Shown in pieces: positions 40,415 to 52,246 of a stretch of DNA of 64,000 bases (position 1 is its first letter; each line of letters begins with the position of its first letter). The notes beneath the pieces are model-generated. The model searched no databases, was not told where the DNA came from, and saw only the letters and a list, made by a program, of their open reading frames with translations. The translations under genes and the position numbers were made by a program. Source of the DNA: Hirudinaria manillensis (Eukaryota; Annelida; Clitellata; Hirudinida; Hirudinidae). The DNA lies in NCBI GenBank assembly GCA_034509925.1, contig CM067529.1, forward strand, positions 9,179,501 to 9,243,500. The letters run 5' to 3'.

Positions 40415-42480
40415 GTCCAGTCTCGATCAAATGTCTGATTGCAGATGACCAGCGTCATACAAGTCCGTAGACAAAGTGCATGAGCCCAGACTCAGAAAAT
40501 AAACAAAAATAATGACCAGTCATGGGGTCATCCAGCCAACCATAGGGAGTTTAGTGAGGTTATTTTCATAGAATTAGGACCTATCTAATGTAATGAAGTA
40601 AAATAATAAGACTAATGAAGTAATCCCGCTTCAATAATGGTCGCTCCAGGTGATTCCATCTATAAGTATTGTAAGCCTATTAGCTAACCGTGAAAGTTAA
40701 TTTTAATGAAGTTGTTTGATTGTTAACGTTACAATTTCAACAGGCTAGCGATTTTCTTGATAGTCTTTTAATAATGCGTTTTTTTCTGCCGGCTGGATGG
40801 AGATTAGAGTTCCGTCTGCAAAATCTTGTGTACGAGTTTTAATTTCATATTAGCATAGTTTTAGTCTGTGTTTTATACTCGCTTATACTTCTGTCTGGAC
40901 GGAACAGGTACAATGCGAGGAGCCACACTTACCATATTTAAAAAATTCCGAATTCAAATATCATTCGATAAAAGACATCGTCAAAGTAAGCCTTTTTATT
41001 GCCTAGCAAGTCGCGTCATTTATTTTCACTCTAATATTAGAGTTTATGTTTACATATGTAAACAATCGAAGTTCTTGCTCACTTCAACGTCAGAGACAAA
41101 TGGCATTGAGGAACTTGTTACGCAAAATCTGTGGATCATGTACAGATGATATCATTGAGAAATCCACTAAGAGACCTCCAGAGCATGCAAATAACATTAT
41201 GCAAATGAAGACTATAGCGCACACGCAGACAGCCATTGGCCTCGAACCAATCTGGATGAAAGCATTGTGACTCAGTTGAAACTGTCACATATGATTTCCT
41301 CAAGCACCAGAATGTTTTTTGGGGGACAATGACTAAAACAGATTTTCTTCAATGCGATCCTTCCAGACGTGGGGCATTAACAAGCATCACGACATTACTC
41401 GCCACCATCTTCAGCAACCTTCAGTCGCTAATGATGCCGCAGAACATGGCATATTACTGATAAAAGGCTTTAATTCAGTCATAACAAATCAAGAGGAGCA
41501 GTAACAGTACCTGCTCTATTTCCATCGTCAACTCAATGTCACCTTCGTGGGCGCGCCTTCCGGTTTTGCGCTCATGAGTTCGTCGTCGCTCGCCCTTTTC
41601 GTGAACAAACTCGGTTGAAACACGACACGAGGCTTCTATCACTGCTCACGGATCACCCGAGATCTCCTACTAATAGTCTTGTTGGGAATTCGCACAACAA
41701 TCAAATGAGACCTGCAATGCTCACCATCTAAGCATGCATGGAATGTCGTTGGAATTACCAGGAGAGCTCACAACAGCAAACCGATCCGATCACACAATCG
41801 GATACCCATAATTCGTAGAGCGCCTCCAGAAACAGATGAGGGAGCTCAAACCACAACAACCAGGCAGCAACATTCAGGAACACCATCGTATACCTCGAAA
41901 AAGCACAAGTACTCCACCTCATGAAGGGCCATACAAAGTTCTTGAGCGACATCAGTTTTTCGTATAAGAGAGGCTAAAGCCGGCATCCCACAGGCAATCC
42001 TACCGCAGACAGTAATCTGTTCTGACAGCAGTTTAATATCACCAACGAGAACGACTGCCGCTAGCAAATCGGGAACCAATGACTTAGTACCAAGATCAAC
42101 CTAGATTGAAACCCGTTCTTGGAGAAGGATATGTTGGCCTAGAAAGCTTCAGGAGAACGACCTCGGACAATTTCATTTTTATTCACCACATTTTATTAAC
42201 AAGCTTTCCAACCTGACCAACTTTATTTGTTTTATATTTTTTTCTCGTTCGCTGTTTACTCTATTGTGGGTAGTATTGTAGCGCAAGCAATGAACATTAT
42301 GTAAATGAGCGCTGCAGAGGCCCGTTTGTTCTCAGTCTGTTCGGTTGCAGGTCGGGTTTTCAGGAGTAATCATCTCTTATTTTGTTACCGCTACACTGTC
42401 ATATTTAACTCATTAAAATTAGTTTTGTTACCGCTACAAACTCAAGGACCAAATAAAACACCTGAAAAAAAAAACTGATC
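40415..42480. other. Repeat-suspect DNA without an intact gene
   Basis: Starts as the 5' flank of the ZSWIM-like gene and becomes GC-richer from 41.2 kb. Two copies of a TTTTGTTACCGCTACA string (about 42377 and 42423) suggest duplicated repeat sequence. Open frames here (41046-41270, 41755-42079) show no recognisable domain. Confidence 0.35.
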
Positions 42481-42572
42481 AGGAGATGGAAGACAAGGAA
42501 CCGGCGAAGAAGAAATTTCGCTGAGAAATATATAGTCTTCGTGAGAGACTACAATGATCAAAATCGTCCAGA

Positions 42573-43200
42573 TTGTTGCAAGAGTGGATCAAAAGTCGAC
42601 TGGGATGTCAAGTCTACTATTCTAGAGTTAGGTCGCTTCTCCATATTCTTTTCACGCAAACGAGAACCGCGCCGTTGCAGGCACATTTCGATCAATTCTG
42701 CGATGTGCCACTAGACGATTGCTTGATTCCTAGCTCTGATGAAGCAGGGTCTCGCGCAACACTTAAACTTGAAGAGGATGGTACTATATATAAAAAAAAG
42801 CCCATTCTACATCAGGTACAAGTTTTTTGCTCATGGTATCTGAACATACAGGATTGACGAACGATCCCAGAAATGATTATTATGAGCCAGGTCTGGCCGA
42901 TGAGATTATAAAAAAAAACATCTACCTTACTTGCCTCTTTGGGCCTCATTCCTCTCGCCGACTGGTAGGCAAGTTTCTAATGCCATCATCGAGAACTCGT
43001 TCAGGAACCTCAAGTGTGAATGGATGAGGAATGAATCTCACATGAAACCTGGACGAGTAGTGGATTTGCTGATGACCAGGACGAGAGGAATGGTTAGTAA
43101 AGTTTCCTGCAATGTCGTCCCTCCTAAGTCTTGTAAAATTAAGATACCTACGAGTAGGTGGGAGAAAATAAATATAAAAATTTTAATAACCAGATTATAA
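42573..43200 (+). mobile_element. Broken transposase-like remnant
   Basis: Open frames in different phases (42573-42857 and 42931-43200) seem to be pieces of one protein. The second ends with VSNAIIENSFRNLKCEW and a basic tail, a pattern (S/TN-x-x-IEN-x-F-x-x-LK) seen near the C-terminus of several transposase-derived families. Frame breaks and stops between pieces show decay. Superfamily not determined. Confidence 0.4.
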
Positions 43201-43254
43201 TTTTTACATATTCCAATTGTTTATTCTATTACCTTTCCGAAAATGTATAATTCA

Positions 43255-43945
43255 TATCATGTCAATGTCGCTAGATGACCTACTCAAGGCGATGTGTGAA
43301 GCATTGAACTGCCATTCCTTCCATCAAGTAGGACACCCCAGGTAATAGCGGAAAAAGCAAACACACCTGAACTATAAGAAGTGCAAGAGAGCAAAGAGAA
43401 GTATACTATTGGAGGTTGGTTCTTCAAAAGTTCAAGTGATTTTGTAAGCCCTTTCTATGCTCCTTAAATTGATGAGTACTTCAACTTCCTTGAAAACATG
43501 ATCAATCCGTATAACAAATTCTGCATTGTGATGATACTACAGGATATGACAAGGAGAAGGAAGATGAGAGATTTGAAAAAGGTACTACAGAACAAATGTC
43601 ATTACTATTGCAATTGCCTGAAAATAACATAAATCTCACAAAATTATAGGATGCATTATAGGAAAATCTTGAATTCAAGGAATATCTTATCAGACAAACA
43701 GAGGAGATAGATTTAATCACACCTGGTAAGTAATAGTAAGTTTAAAAGTTCCTAGAAATACTCAAAAAAGATTTCATTTCTCTTGCATTGATTTTGAGGC
43801 AGATGTTACTGGGTTTGTCTATGCTTTGATATATTATGGGGGATATTTGAGAAATTATTGCATTTTCAGGAGATCTGAGGAGGCATGATGCAGCACCACT
43901 TTATAAGCAACTAAGCCAACAAAACTAGTCACTAAATAAAGCTAC
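43255..43945 (+). pseudogene. Decayed multi-exon gene of unknown family
   Basis: Exon-like pieces with good splice edges are visible: one from the ATG near 43264 (SLDDLLKAMCEALN, donor GTAATA near 43342), one around 43465-43560 (IDEYFNFLENMINPYNKF), one ending at 43727 (ENLEFKEYLIRQTEEIDL, donor GTAAGT) and one ending near 43949 (LYKQLSQQ). In-frame TAG codons interrupt the last two. The pattern is of an intron-bearing host-like gene that has lost function, or of a gene in which I chose the wrong frame. Family not recognised. Confidence 0.3.
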
Positions 43946-44368
43946 CCAGGTGACAATCACTTTCTTCTTTTGACATTTATTAGTCATTTATTAATTTATG
44001 GAAAATTAAATGAAAGTAGTATTTAAATTTCAGCATAAATTATGCCTTTTCACCAAAACATAATTAGAGACTATAAAACACAAGGTAACTCATTGCAATA
44101 GTTTGAATGTTTCTTCAAGCAAAGTTGATATTAGAAATATTTCTTTTCTTTGTAAGAAGTTGAATGCTTAATAAATTACTTATTAGCCATTTGGGGCAAC
44201 AACAAATGGGTCTTACTGAGGTGATATGACCCTAGAATTTGCTTTTACATTGGCCTGGAGCTTTGACCCATCTTTGTATTGATTGAAACTCTTGCACGAA
44301 CATTCTGGTAGGTATCTTCAGAGGATTTGCCTCCTTGACAAGTGTTTTGGCCCTGAATCCTGAACCTC

Positions 44369-44385
44369 GGGGGGGGGGGGGGGGG
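44369..44385. repeat. 17-base G homopolymer
   Basis: An uninterrupted run of 17 G, followed by ACTGGG. The minus-strand frame through it encodes a polyproline run and is not considered a gene. Confidence 0.9.
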
Positions 44386-45068
44386 ACTGGGCCACATCCC
44401 GTGTTCAAGCGGATATCCCTGCCAGCTTCTTTCTTTCAATAACCAAACATCAACAACTTCTGCCAAACTAATACTCGCACCGCCATTTCAAGAAAAATTC
44501 CGCGAGGGCTCCGCCGTCTGAAAGAACCGTCAAAGTCACCATTGCAGCGCTTCTTCAATCACTTTGGTGTTAATGTATTCATATGACCAATATAGAGTAA
44601 GGTAATGGAGACAGGAAAAAGAGTTAGAAGCAAGTCAAAACTCTTAAACATATAACTTTTTTGTACATACTCAGTTATGTTAAAAATGTGGTTGATAAGG
44701 AATGTTTAATTATGATATGTTTTCAAAGTGGCACAACAGAAGTTGTGGCAGGCTCCCTGATGTGGCTTTTATAGTATAAAAATATATTTGTTTGAAATGT
44801 TGGTCAACAATGTAACAGTAAAGGAGCTATTCTTTCTTTAAACTTTCTGACTTTATCTATAATCAGGTTGTTCATCCATGTTCTCTCATTGTTGATCTTA
44901 GGTAGCCTGCACCAGTTAACCATGGTGGGCATAAAGGTTTTTCATAATATTTTCATTATCGCCATACATTGGAGTCGTCCAGCTTAAGTAGTTGCATAAG
45001 TTTGCTTTAGTAGTTAGATTAGCTTAAGTAGTTGGATAAGTTGTCTTTTTCTATATATTCTGCAAGAC

Positions 45069-47180
45069 CTAACATTGCTTGTTGATATATTGCCCATATT
45101 TCAAGGAGTCTTCTACCATAATCTTTCCTTTAATGTATAATCTCTGTACATTAGCACTGGGGTGGTGCATTCTGTAGACTGTCAGAATCTTTTTTGTCTT
45201 CCTATCTTTCTCAATTTCCATTTTAAACCAACAGATTATTCCAAAGCCATAGGTGAGTGTTGGTATTGCCCAACTGTTGATGGCAGTGATCTTATTTCTT
45301 GAGTTCAGTTGGGTTTTCAAAATTGTTCTTATTCTCCTAAAGTAATCTTGTTTGGTGTTCTGTTTTATCAATTTGTCATTTAATCCACTTTTTTCATCCA
45401 TTCTGAGGTATTTGTAGTATTCATCAATTTCAAGTGATCTAATTTGTAGGGGGGTTGACAGTTGGATGATTCTTCCTTGTGTAATTTATTCAATGCCATA
45501 TTCATTTGGATATCCATACTGAAGTTCTCTACAATTTTTAAACTTTTTTTCCATGAGACTGTGATTTGTTGCAAATAATTTTAAGTCATTCTATGTATAG
45601 CAGACGGCTTATCTGCTGTTCATGTGTTGAGTATCCTGCTCCCATTTTTCTAAGAATTTGACAGCAGTATCAAAGTCATGCAAAACAATAATGGTGACAA
45701 TGAAGCTCCCTGGAATATTTCTCTTTTGATGGATATTTTTCTACTTTTTGTGTTTCTCTTCTTAATTGTTAGATTCATATTGGTTTTCCATGTCAGCATC
45801 ACCTGATGGTTAAAATTCTGATGACATCATTTACTTTATAAATTTCTAGAATTTGTTGAATCAACGAGTGGGGAACACTATCAAATGCTTTTTTGTAATC
45901 TTTTCATATGATGCACAAAATCTGAAAAAGATTTGTGCATGTTGCATCACCATCTGACTTATCAACAATTGATTTTTTGCATCCTCTACTTTTTTTGTAA
46001 ACATCCTTTCTGTTCTTCTGGGAAGACGTTATTGTTTTTAAGATGGCCGTAAATTCTTTCTGCTATTAGTGACGTCAAGATTTTATACAATATTGGTAGA
46101 CAGGTTATTGGTCTTTAATTTTTTGAGTATGTGTAGCATCTTTTATCTTTGGTAAGAGGAAGGTGGTTCCTTCTGTTAGCCACTCTGGTATACTTGCTGG
46201 ATTTCTTATTATCTCATTATAAATATATACTAGCCAGCCATGCAGTGTCATAAAATATTTCACCCAAAACCCATGCACTCTGTCCAAACCTGCTGACTTC
46301 CAATTCTGTACACCTGAAAGTGTTTTTGTCAATTCAAACATATCAAAGTCTCTCCATGTTGTGCCAAATAACATTGAGTTGAGTTATTTTCCTTTACTTT
46401 GACTTCAAACCTTTTGAAGCTTTTTTTTTTGCAAGTCGAAACACATTCTTTATTCAATGAAAAAAAAAGCACATAAACTTAATATAACACCAGTAGGCCA
46501 GAAGGGATTTACATCCCGCTGGGTGGCCAACCGTTTACGACATAAATTATATAATAAATGTGATATATAGTACATAAATAATATATCAAGAATAAGTCGG
46601 ATATTAAAAGGATTAATGGTGGAGTGGTGAATTGATTATGAAATTTTTTAAGTTACGTTTAAAGGCATATAAGCTAAAGGAAACCAACAATGGAAACCTC
46701 GTAGTTGATAATACTGTCCATACTGAAATTTTTCAACAACTTAGCAATAACCGGAACTCCCAAACTTGGTCTATGACTCTGGATCTTTGTTCCGCTGACT
46801 TATAAACAGGAGTTGGCCTCGCCCCTTCCTTTATGGGCTATTGGCCGTAACACTCCATGTGGCAGACTGAAGATGTTCTAGTGCTATTTCTTCTTCTAGA
46901 ATTCAATCTGCCCGACGGTTATTTCCTTTTCCAATATTTCTTTCCAGAATTCTTTCAGTTCAAAGAGATGAAGAGGTTGTTGCACCTGAATTTGACATTT
47001 ATTAATCTCCTTGGAAAATCTCTTTTGATCTTCGTTGAATAATCTTTTTTGTTGATATTGTGTGCTGCAATTGCTGCATCTTCTTAATCTCTGTGCATTG
47101 GCTTGTAATTTCATTTTTGTGTTGTTCTCAAACTCATTGATTTGTTTCAGGCTCATTGCTGACTTTTCACATAATGCCAT
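45069..47180 (-). mobile_element. Broken non-LTR retrotransposon (LINE), interrupted
   Basis: Three blocks of one LINE polymerase appear in order on the minus strand. 47180-46896 gives a basic linker ending in LFELKEFWKEILEKE. 46374-46105 gives the fingers region with NWKSAGLDRVHGFWVKYF and IPEWLTEGTTFLLPKIKD. 45574-45069 gives a late polymerase block with SRNKITAINSWAIPTLTYGFGI and MHHPSANVQRLYI. The catalytic centre is not in an open frame, frames shift between blocks, and foreign sequence separates the first two. It is dead. Confidence 0.8.
46421..46860 (-). mobile_element. Retroelement 3' end inserted into the LINE
   Basis: Read on the minus strand, the block ends with AATAAAGAATGTG, a short spacer and a run of about 10 A (T run at 46421-46430 on plus). 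That is the signature of a reverse-transcribed 3' end. It splits the LINE frames at 46374 and 46896. Its 5' border is approximate and no coding sequence is visible. Confidence 0.5.
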
Positions 47181-47459
47181 CTATTTGCTTTGGACTTTTT
47201 GCCTTTTTATTTTGGTTTATAGTAGCTATATTTTTTCTGCATTGGTTAATGACTTTATTTATTCTGAACTTCCATTTCGGTGTCTCAGATCATTGTTTTA
47301 AATTTGCATTGCTAGGTCTTTCACCTGCAATCACAGTTGCAATTGCATAAATCAATTCATTAATTTCTGTTAGATTTAAGGAATTATTAATAGTGAGGTT
47401 ATGCAATGCCTTGTTCACCAACTCTATTTCCTTGGTGATGAATTTTTTATTTTTATTTA

Positions 47460-48300
47460 TTTCTTATTTGAGACAAACGAAGGGCCGAAGCCTCTGACAC
47501 GTTCCGAAAAACAAATGTAGAACAAATAAAACATAAAAATCGCCATTCGGGTGAAAGTTAGCGTCATAAGGTGTAAGTCAGAAGGGTTTAAGAATGTAAA
47601 CTCTTAAGGTATTTGAGGTATTGATTAAAATTTAGTTTGCAAATCTCAGCATTGAAGTGGGACGTAGTTGAGGAGTTAATGACATGGGCTGGCAGGGTGT
47701 TCCATGATTTGATAATTCGATTGCAGAAAAAGTGTTTGGAAGTATCACAATGGAATTTGTTTGTCTTGAGTTTGTAGTTGTGGCCTCTGGTCCTAGTTTA
47801 TGTTGATCTGGTATAGTGGATATTTTGCTATTAGTAAAGCCTTTTAGTAGTTTAAAACACTTGGTGAGATCGGCTAGTAGTCGACTTTTTCTAGGGTGGG
47901 TAATTTAAGCATCTTTAATCTAAGCAGATAAGGATATTTGGGAATGGCCTTCGTGAACCTTTATTGAATCTGTTCTATCCTGTCGATAAGGAGTTTTTTG
48001 TGATGGTTCCACACAGGAGAGCTGTACTCGAGTAGGTACAAAATGCCCTTTTGAGGATATCATGGTCGTGTGAGGAAAATGATGCAAGAATCAGTTTGGA
48101 TATTATAGGTGCCTTTCTGGTGATGTTATCAATGTGCTTGTCAAATCAGAGTGAAGAATCTAGAAGTACTCCTAGATCACGAACCATGTTAACTCTTAAA
48201 TTTAAGATTTTTAGTTTCATCCTCTCTTCAGGCTTATATTTTCTGACTTCACTGACTTTTGCAGTAATTTGCAGTAGGTCTCCATGTTTTTAATATCTTC
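47460..48300 (-). mobile_element. CR1-like LINE 3' polymerase fragment
   Basis: The minus strand carries decayed frames that line up with the C-terminal part of CR1/L2-type polymerases: a VRDLGVLLDSSL block (about 48190-48150), then KAPIISKLI, a region like YSSPVWNHHKK and LIDRIEQIQ (about 48020-47960), and a tail region with QLQTQDKQI. Several stops interrupt it. It lies upstream of, and in the same orientation as, the first LINE, so the area is a stack of retroelement insertions. Confidence 0.6.
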
Positions 48301-48910
48301 TGCTGCAACTTGCTTTTCAGAGCCTTCTTGAGCTAAAGCCAAAATGTGAGGCTTTGATAATATATTGCCTCCATCATTATCATGGTCATCATATTGACTT
48401 TCTTCAGTTTTTGAGGCGATATCTGCTACAATTTATTTAATTTCAAGCTCCGTGAGTTTGTTTTCTTTGATAATATATCATCTTTACTCAAATTATTGGG
48501 GTTCATGCCTGGAAAAATCTCTGGGTTTCTGTCACGTTATGCGTTGTAGGTGCTCCTGGTTAATCCTTCATTGCCTTCAGCTTTTGCACAGTAATAGACC
48601 CAAATAACTTATTATTATTGATATCGTTATCATTATTATTTTTATTATTTATTTATTTATTACAATTATTCGGCACAATGGTTAAATTTGCTCTCCTTCC
48701 ACCCAGCTATGAGTTCCGATATATCTTATCACACAGCAGCACCTTACAAATAGCAATTGTGAGTGGCATACGAATTTTTGAAAAATAAGCACTTTTAACG
48801 ATGACATGTTTTGGGCATTCTTCACTTTCAAGACTGTATTTCTTTGTGTGAAGTGTGCTCAATTAAGTCATCTAATTAAGTAGCCTGTAATCCAGTCAGC
48901 AGCAACTCGA

Positions 48911-49020
48911 CAGACGTTGGCCAAAACAACGTCATGTATGTGCAGTTTTTTCATTAATAGATTCCATGTATAAAAATAAGAAATCAAAAGTTGATATTCT
49001 GAGCCCCTATGGCTATCTCA
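48911..49020. repeat. Second copy of the 26.3-kb repeat family
   Basis: Shares GACGTTGGCCAAAA and CTGAGCCCCT, in the same order and orientation, with 26331-26470. The spacing differs because the AT-rich middle varies. Two dispersed copies in one window suggest a moderately repeated element. Confidence 0.4.
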
Positions 49021-49570
49021 GCCGTCTTCGCTATGCCTTGTGTCTCCGTTTTATACATGAAGGAGTGTTTAAGTGCAGCTTTGAAATTCTTGATTTCGTT
49101 TCTTCCTATTTAAGACTATGTATTTGTACCTCGTGAGCTCAAGCATATGCATGTAAGTGGACAAAAATCCTCAAACAATCTGGAGTCAAGAAATTCAACT
49201 AGAGAAATACTTGTTTCACTGATTGTGTCATTTTACTTCTGAAACATCTGTAGTTCAATAAATTTAAAAAAATCTCTTTGCAGTTCCAGGACGAAAATTC
49301 TATTCGGAGCTGTCCTGACGAACAATGTTTTCCTATATTTTGATAATGTTTGATGTGATATTGGTTTAAACTAAACGATTAAAGTAACTCATAGAAATAA
49401 AAAGTTAGTATGCCTATTTCTTAATCATCTACTCAATGGGGTGGGAAGAGGGGAATCGGAAATACGTGGATTTTAGTCGCTGGAACTTTTTTGGAGTGTC
49501 GTATCGTGCGATCGGAAGAGACTAACCTTCTCTCCAAACAATAATTCTAGTCTCCTCAATTTCATCATAC

Positions 49571-49765
49571 TTAACTCTTTTGTTGTCTGTGCCTGTGGCC
49601 CCTGAAGAGATTGCACACTGCCATATTGAATTTCGTGACTGGTTCTGTCATCAACTGACAGTCGTGATCAATGTCTTCAAATCGCTCGATCCAAGCTGTG
49701 AATGTGTCGCCCCGTTCAGGGTCATACTTGAACGTGTGGGTCTTGATAATCAATTCCGTGATCAT
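49571..49765 (-). mobile_element. Gypsy-type gag/pol N-terminal fragment
   Basis: The minus-strand frame reads HTFKYDPERGDTFTAWIERFEDI, similar to the F-x-YDPE-x-x-x-TF-x-AW-x-x-RFED box near the gag-pol start of Ty3/Gypsy-like elements. The frame opens at ATG 49765, is only 64 codons and is not followed by protease or polymerase. A remnant. Confidence 0.5.
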
Positions 49766-50194
49766 TTCTCCCCTGGCGATTTGTGGAGTTCGATGTACAA
49801 AAACGTTGTTTCTCTTCCTAGACGCTTCATTTTTTTTCTAGAAACATCGTCTTCAACGAAACGATCCTCCGATCCCATCCTCATCGCCAAAACTGTTGTA
49901 TCGTGATATCGGGGAATATTAGTTTAGAACGATGGTTTAGTAACTTTAAGGAACTCGAATAGAGCGAGGCGGAAAGTCTCAAATGTACGACGGTGAAGTT
50001 GGCAAACTTTTTGAACGCCTATATCTCCGGAACTGAAAGAGCTAGAATCAAAATACTTTTTTTGTCTGATAGATAATGATCACAGAAATGATGGAGATAT
50101 AATAAAAAATTTTTATCTTTTAAATTTTTATATGGATTTTCTGAAAGCTAATTAAATCAGCTATTGAAATGTGGAAATAGAATTTTGGCACAAA

Positions 50195-50316
50195 TCAGTG
50201 ACATGAGGAGAGCGCGCCAAACGATAGGAAGAGAAGATGTGTGTATCTGCAACGTAAGTAGCAACATAACCTAGGATCACGTTTGGGTTTTTTTTAAATC
50301 AACTTGAGATAAAAAT
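50195..50316 (+). repeat. 122-base direct repeat, copy A
   Basis: From TCAGTGACATGAGG to GAGATAAAAAT. It matches 50765-50886 with only a handful of mismatches, same orientation and same length. Together with copy B it brackets a Tc1-like transposase piece. Confidence 0.9.
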
Positions 50317-50317
50317 A

Positions 50318-50443
50318 ATTAGAAATAACATGTACAGACCTATTGAGCTCTTTAGCAATCATCTTGCAGGAATAATTATCTTTCCTGAAGGCTGCAATCT
50401 GTCCCTTCTCATTTTCAGACAAAGCTTTACCTCTACCCATCAT
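50318..50443 (-). mobile_element. Tc1/mariner transposase N-terminus
   Basis: From the ATG pair at 50443 the minus strand encodes MGRGKALSENEKGQI and MIAKELNRSVHVISN, the first helix-turn-helix of Tc1/mariner transposases (MGRGKxLS..E/R.KI, ...IAxxLxRSxxVISN). The frame stops within copy A of the direct repeat. No DDE/D catalytic part follows. Confidence 0.7.
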
Positions 50444-50764
50444 TAAACTATAACTAATACACTAAAAAGGAATTTTTTGTCAATGTTTCATGTTTATGTA
50501 TCACTAAAACTTACTTTGAAGTTCTTATGAACCTTGTAAAATAAATTTTATGGCACATATGCGAAAACTTCCTATCATTATCAGTCAGTTTAAAAACACA
50601 TTGTTATGCAATTTGCAAGTTGTATTAGTCATAGGAAGCTCAAATTTTACAAGGTGTTTTGTGTGTGATAAAATGATGCAATGTCCAAATTTGAACAAAT
50701 TTCATTGGTTAGTTCTCGAGAAATTTGGAAAAATGGGAAATTCCTATCATTAATGTCTCCACTG

Positions 50765-50886
50765 TCAGTGACATGAGGAGAGCGCGCCAAACGATAGGAA
50801 GAGAAGATGTATGCATCTGCAACGTAAGTAGCAACATAACCTAGGATCACGTTTGGGTTTTTTAAAAATCAACTTGAGATAAAAAT
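50765..50886 (+). repeat. 122-base direct repeat, copy B
   Basis: Second copy of 50195-50316, offset by 570 bases. Differences are mainly in the GTGTGT/GTATGC stretch and in the T run. Confidence 0.9.
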
Positions 50887-52240
50887 GAACGGATTATTTT
50901 AAGAAATAGTAGACACTCTATTGAATGTTGGAATACATTTTCTAATTAACGAAAAACGATTAAGTCTGATTTTATGGCCAGTCCAGTGGGCTTCGAGGCT
51001 ATAGAGTTAGATGAATGAATTCCTCTTGAAAAGACGTTTCCAAAAATGTATAACTTATACTTTAATTCAAATGGGAAAGGTCAGAAATATCTCCTCAAAG
51101 TTGCGATTGAAACTAAAACATCAACGAGCGACGTGGGCGAAAATACAAGATAAGTCACCAAGCCATCGTCAATGGTCAGGACCTGGCAAAAATGGCATAG
51201 TAGCGAGGTGGCATAGCGCCTAGATTTGACTGTAACTAGCTATTATTTTTGTCTTTTCAAAAACTCTCAACAAACATTAACTAGGAGTTTTTGGCCGAAA
51301 AGTCAAGAATAATAGCATGTCTTCTGAATTAAATTAAGGGATGTGATTCATTTAAAATTGAAAATTAATATTTCTCGTTAGAATTTGGAGTCATTTTTAT
51401 ACATGTTGCCTAGACATGCGTCTTTTAGTTAACGTTTTTTTTTAAATTTGATGTAGTTCCGACTTAAATTGGAAATAGCTTACCGAACTCGATTTGCAAA
51501 TCGGCGTTCAAGTCGAGTAACACTTATATGTAACCTATAGGTTCTTTTTTCTCAATTTTGAAAATGAAAGAATAATTAAATTTCAAACTAGATAATAGGT
51601 TACTAATAAGCATTGTGAGTGGGAAACTCAGAGATGGATCCTGCAAAGTAAATATGATTCCTTATAATCCCGAAAATGTAAATTTGGCGCGAAAGTTGAG
51701 AAAACAAATCATGAAAAATAATTTAAATTTAAAAATTATTAAGTCATATATTTTATACTTAAAATAGGTAACGTTTTGTGAGGAATCTTATTATTTAAAA
51801 ATTATTCTTGTTAAATTCCTGTTATCAGCATTTCGAGATTTTAGAAATTTATATAAGGCCGACAAATTAAAAAAATAAGTTCTCGTCAAATTGTTCTCAT
51901 TTATTTCTTATTTCATTTCAACTTCTTTTTGCCCATTCATATCACAAGCAAGTTTCTGTTTCATCCAACAAACTCTTTTTATTGCTTAGTCGTGCTTCCT
52001 TTCCAACAAATAAATAATTCTTTACGATATCTCTCTTAAAGATGAAGACGAACAAATCGGCACCGGGGAAATTTTTCAGTGAAGTCTGCGGACCATTCAG
52101 AGGGCATATGAATATTAATTATTTCCAAACGTTCAAATTTAAGGGATATACAGAAGCTTTGTTTTGTCTTATAACTACAGTACAAATTATTTCTAAAGTA
52201 AAGCAAAATTAAATAAAAAGGAATAGATATATTTCATACT
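50887..52240. other. Intergenic DNA downstream of RPAP1
   Basis: AT-rich, without recognisable genes. The open frame 51011-51223 has a basic composition (MGKVRNISSKLRLKLK) but no family resemblance; I do not call it. Confidence 0.4.
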
Positions 52241-52246
52241 TTTATT
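52241..52246 (-). promoter_or_regulatory. Poly(A) signal overlapping the RPAP1 stop codon
   Basis: The minus strand reads TAA ATA AAA at the end of RPAP1, so AATAAA begins at the third base of the stop codon. If this signal is used, the 3' UTR is only some tens of bases. Confidence 0.5.

Noticed and set aside
44245-44466. Minus-strand frame with a polyproline run
   Set aside because: The run is just the translated G homopolymer; no other support.
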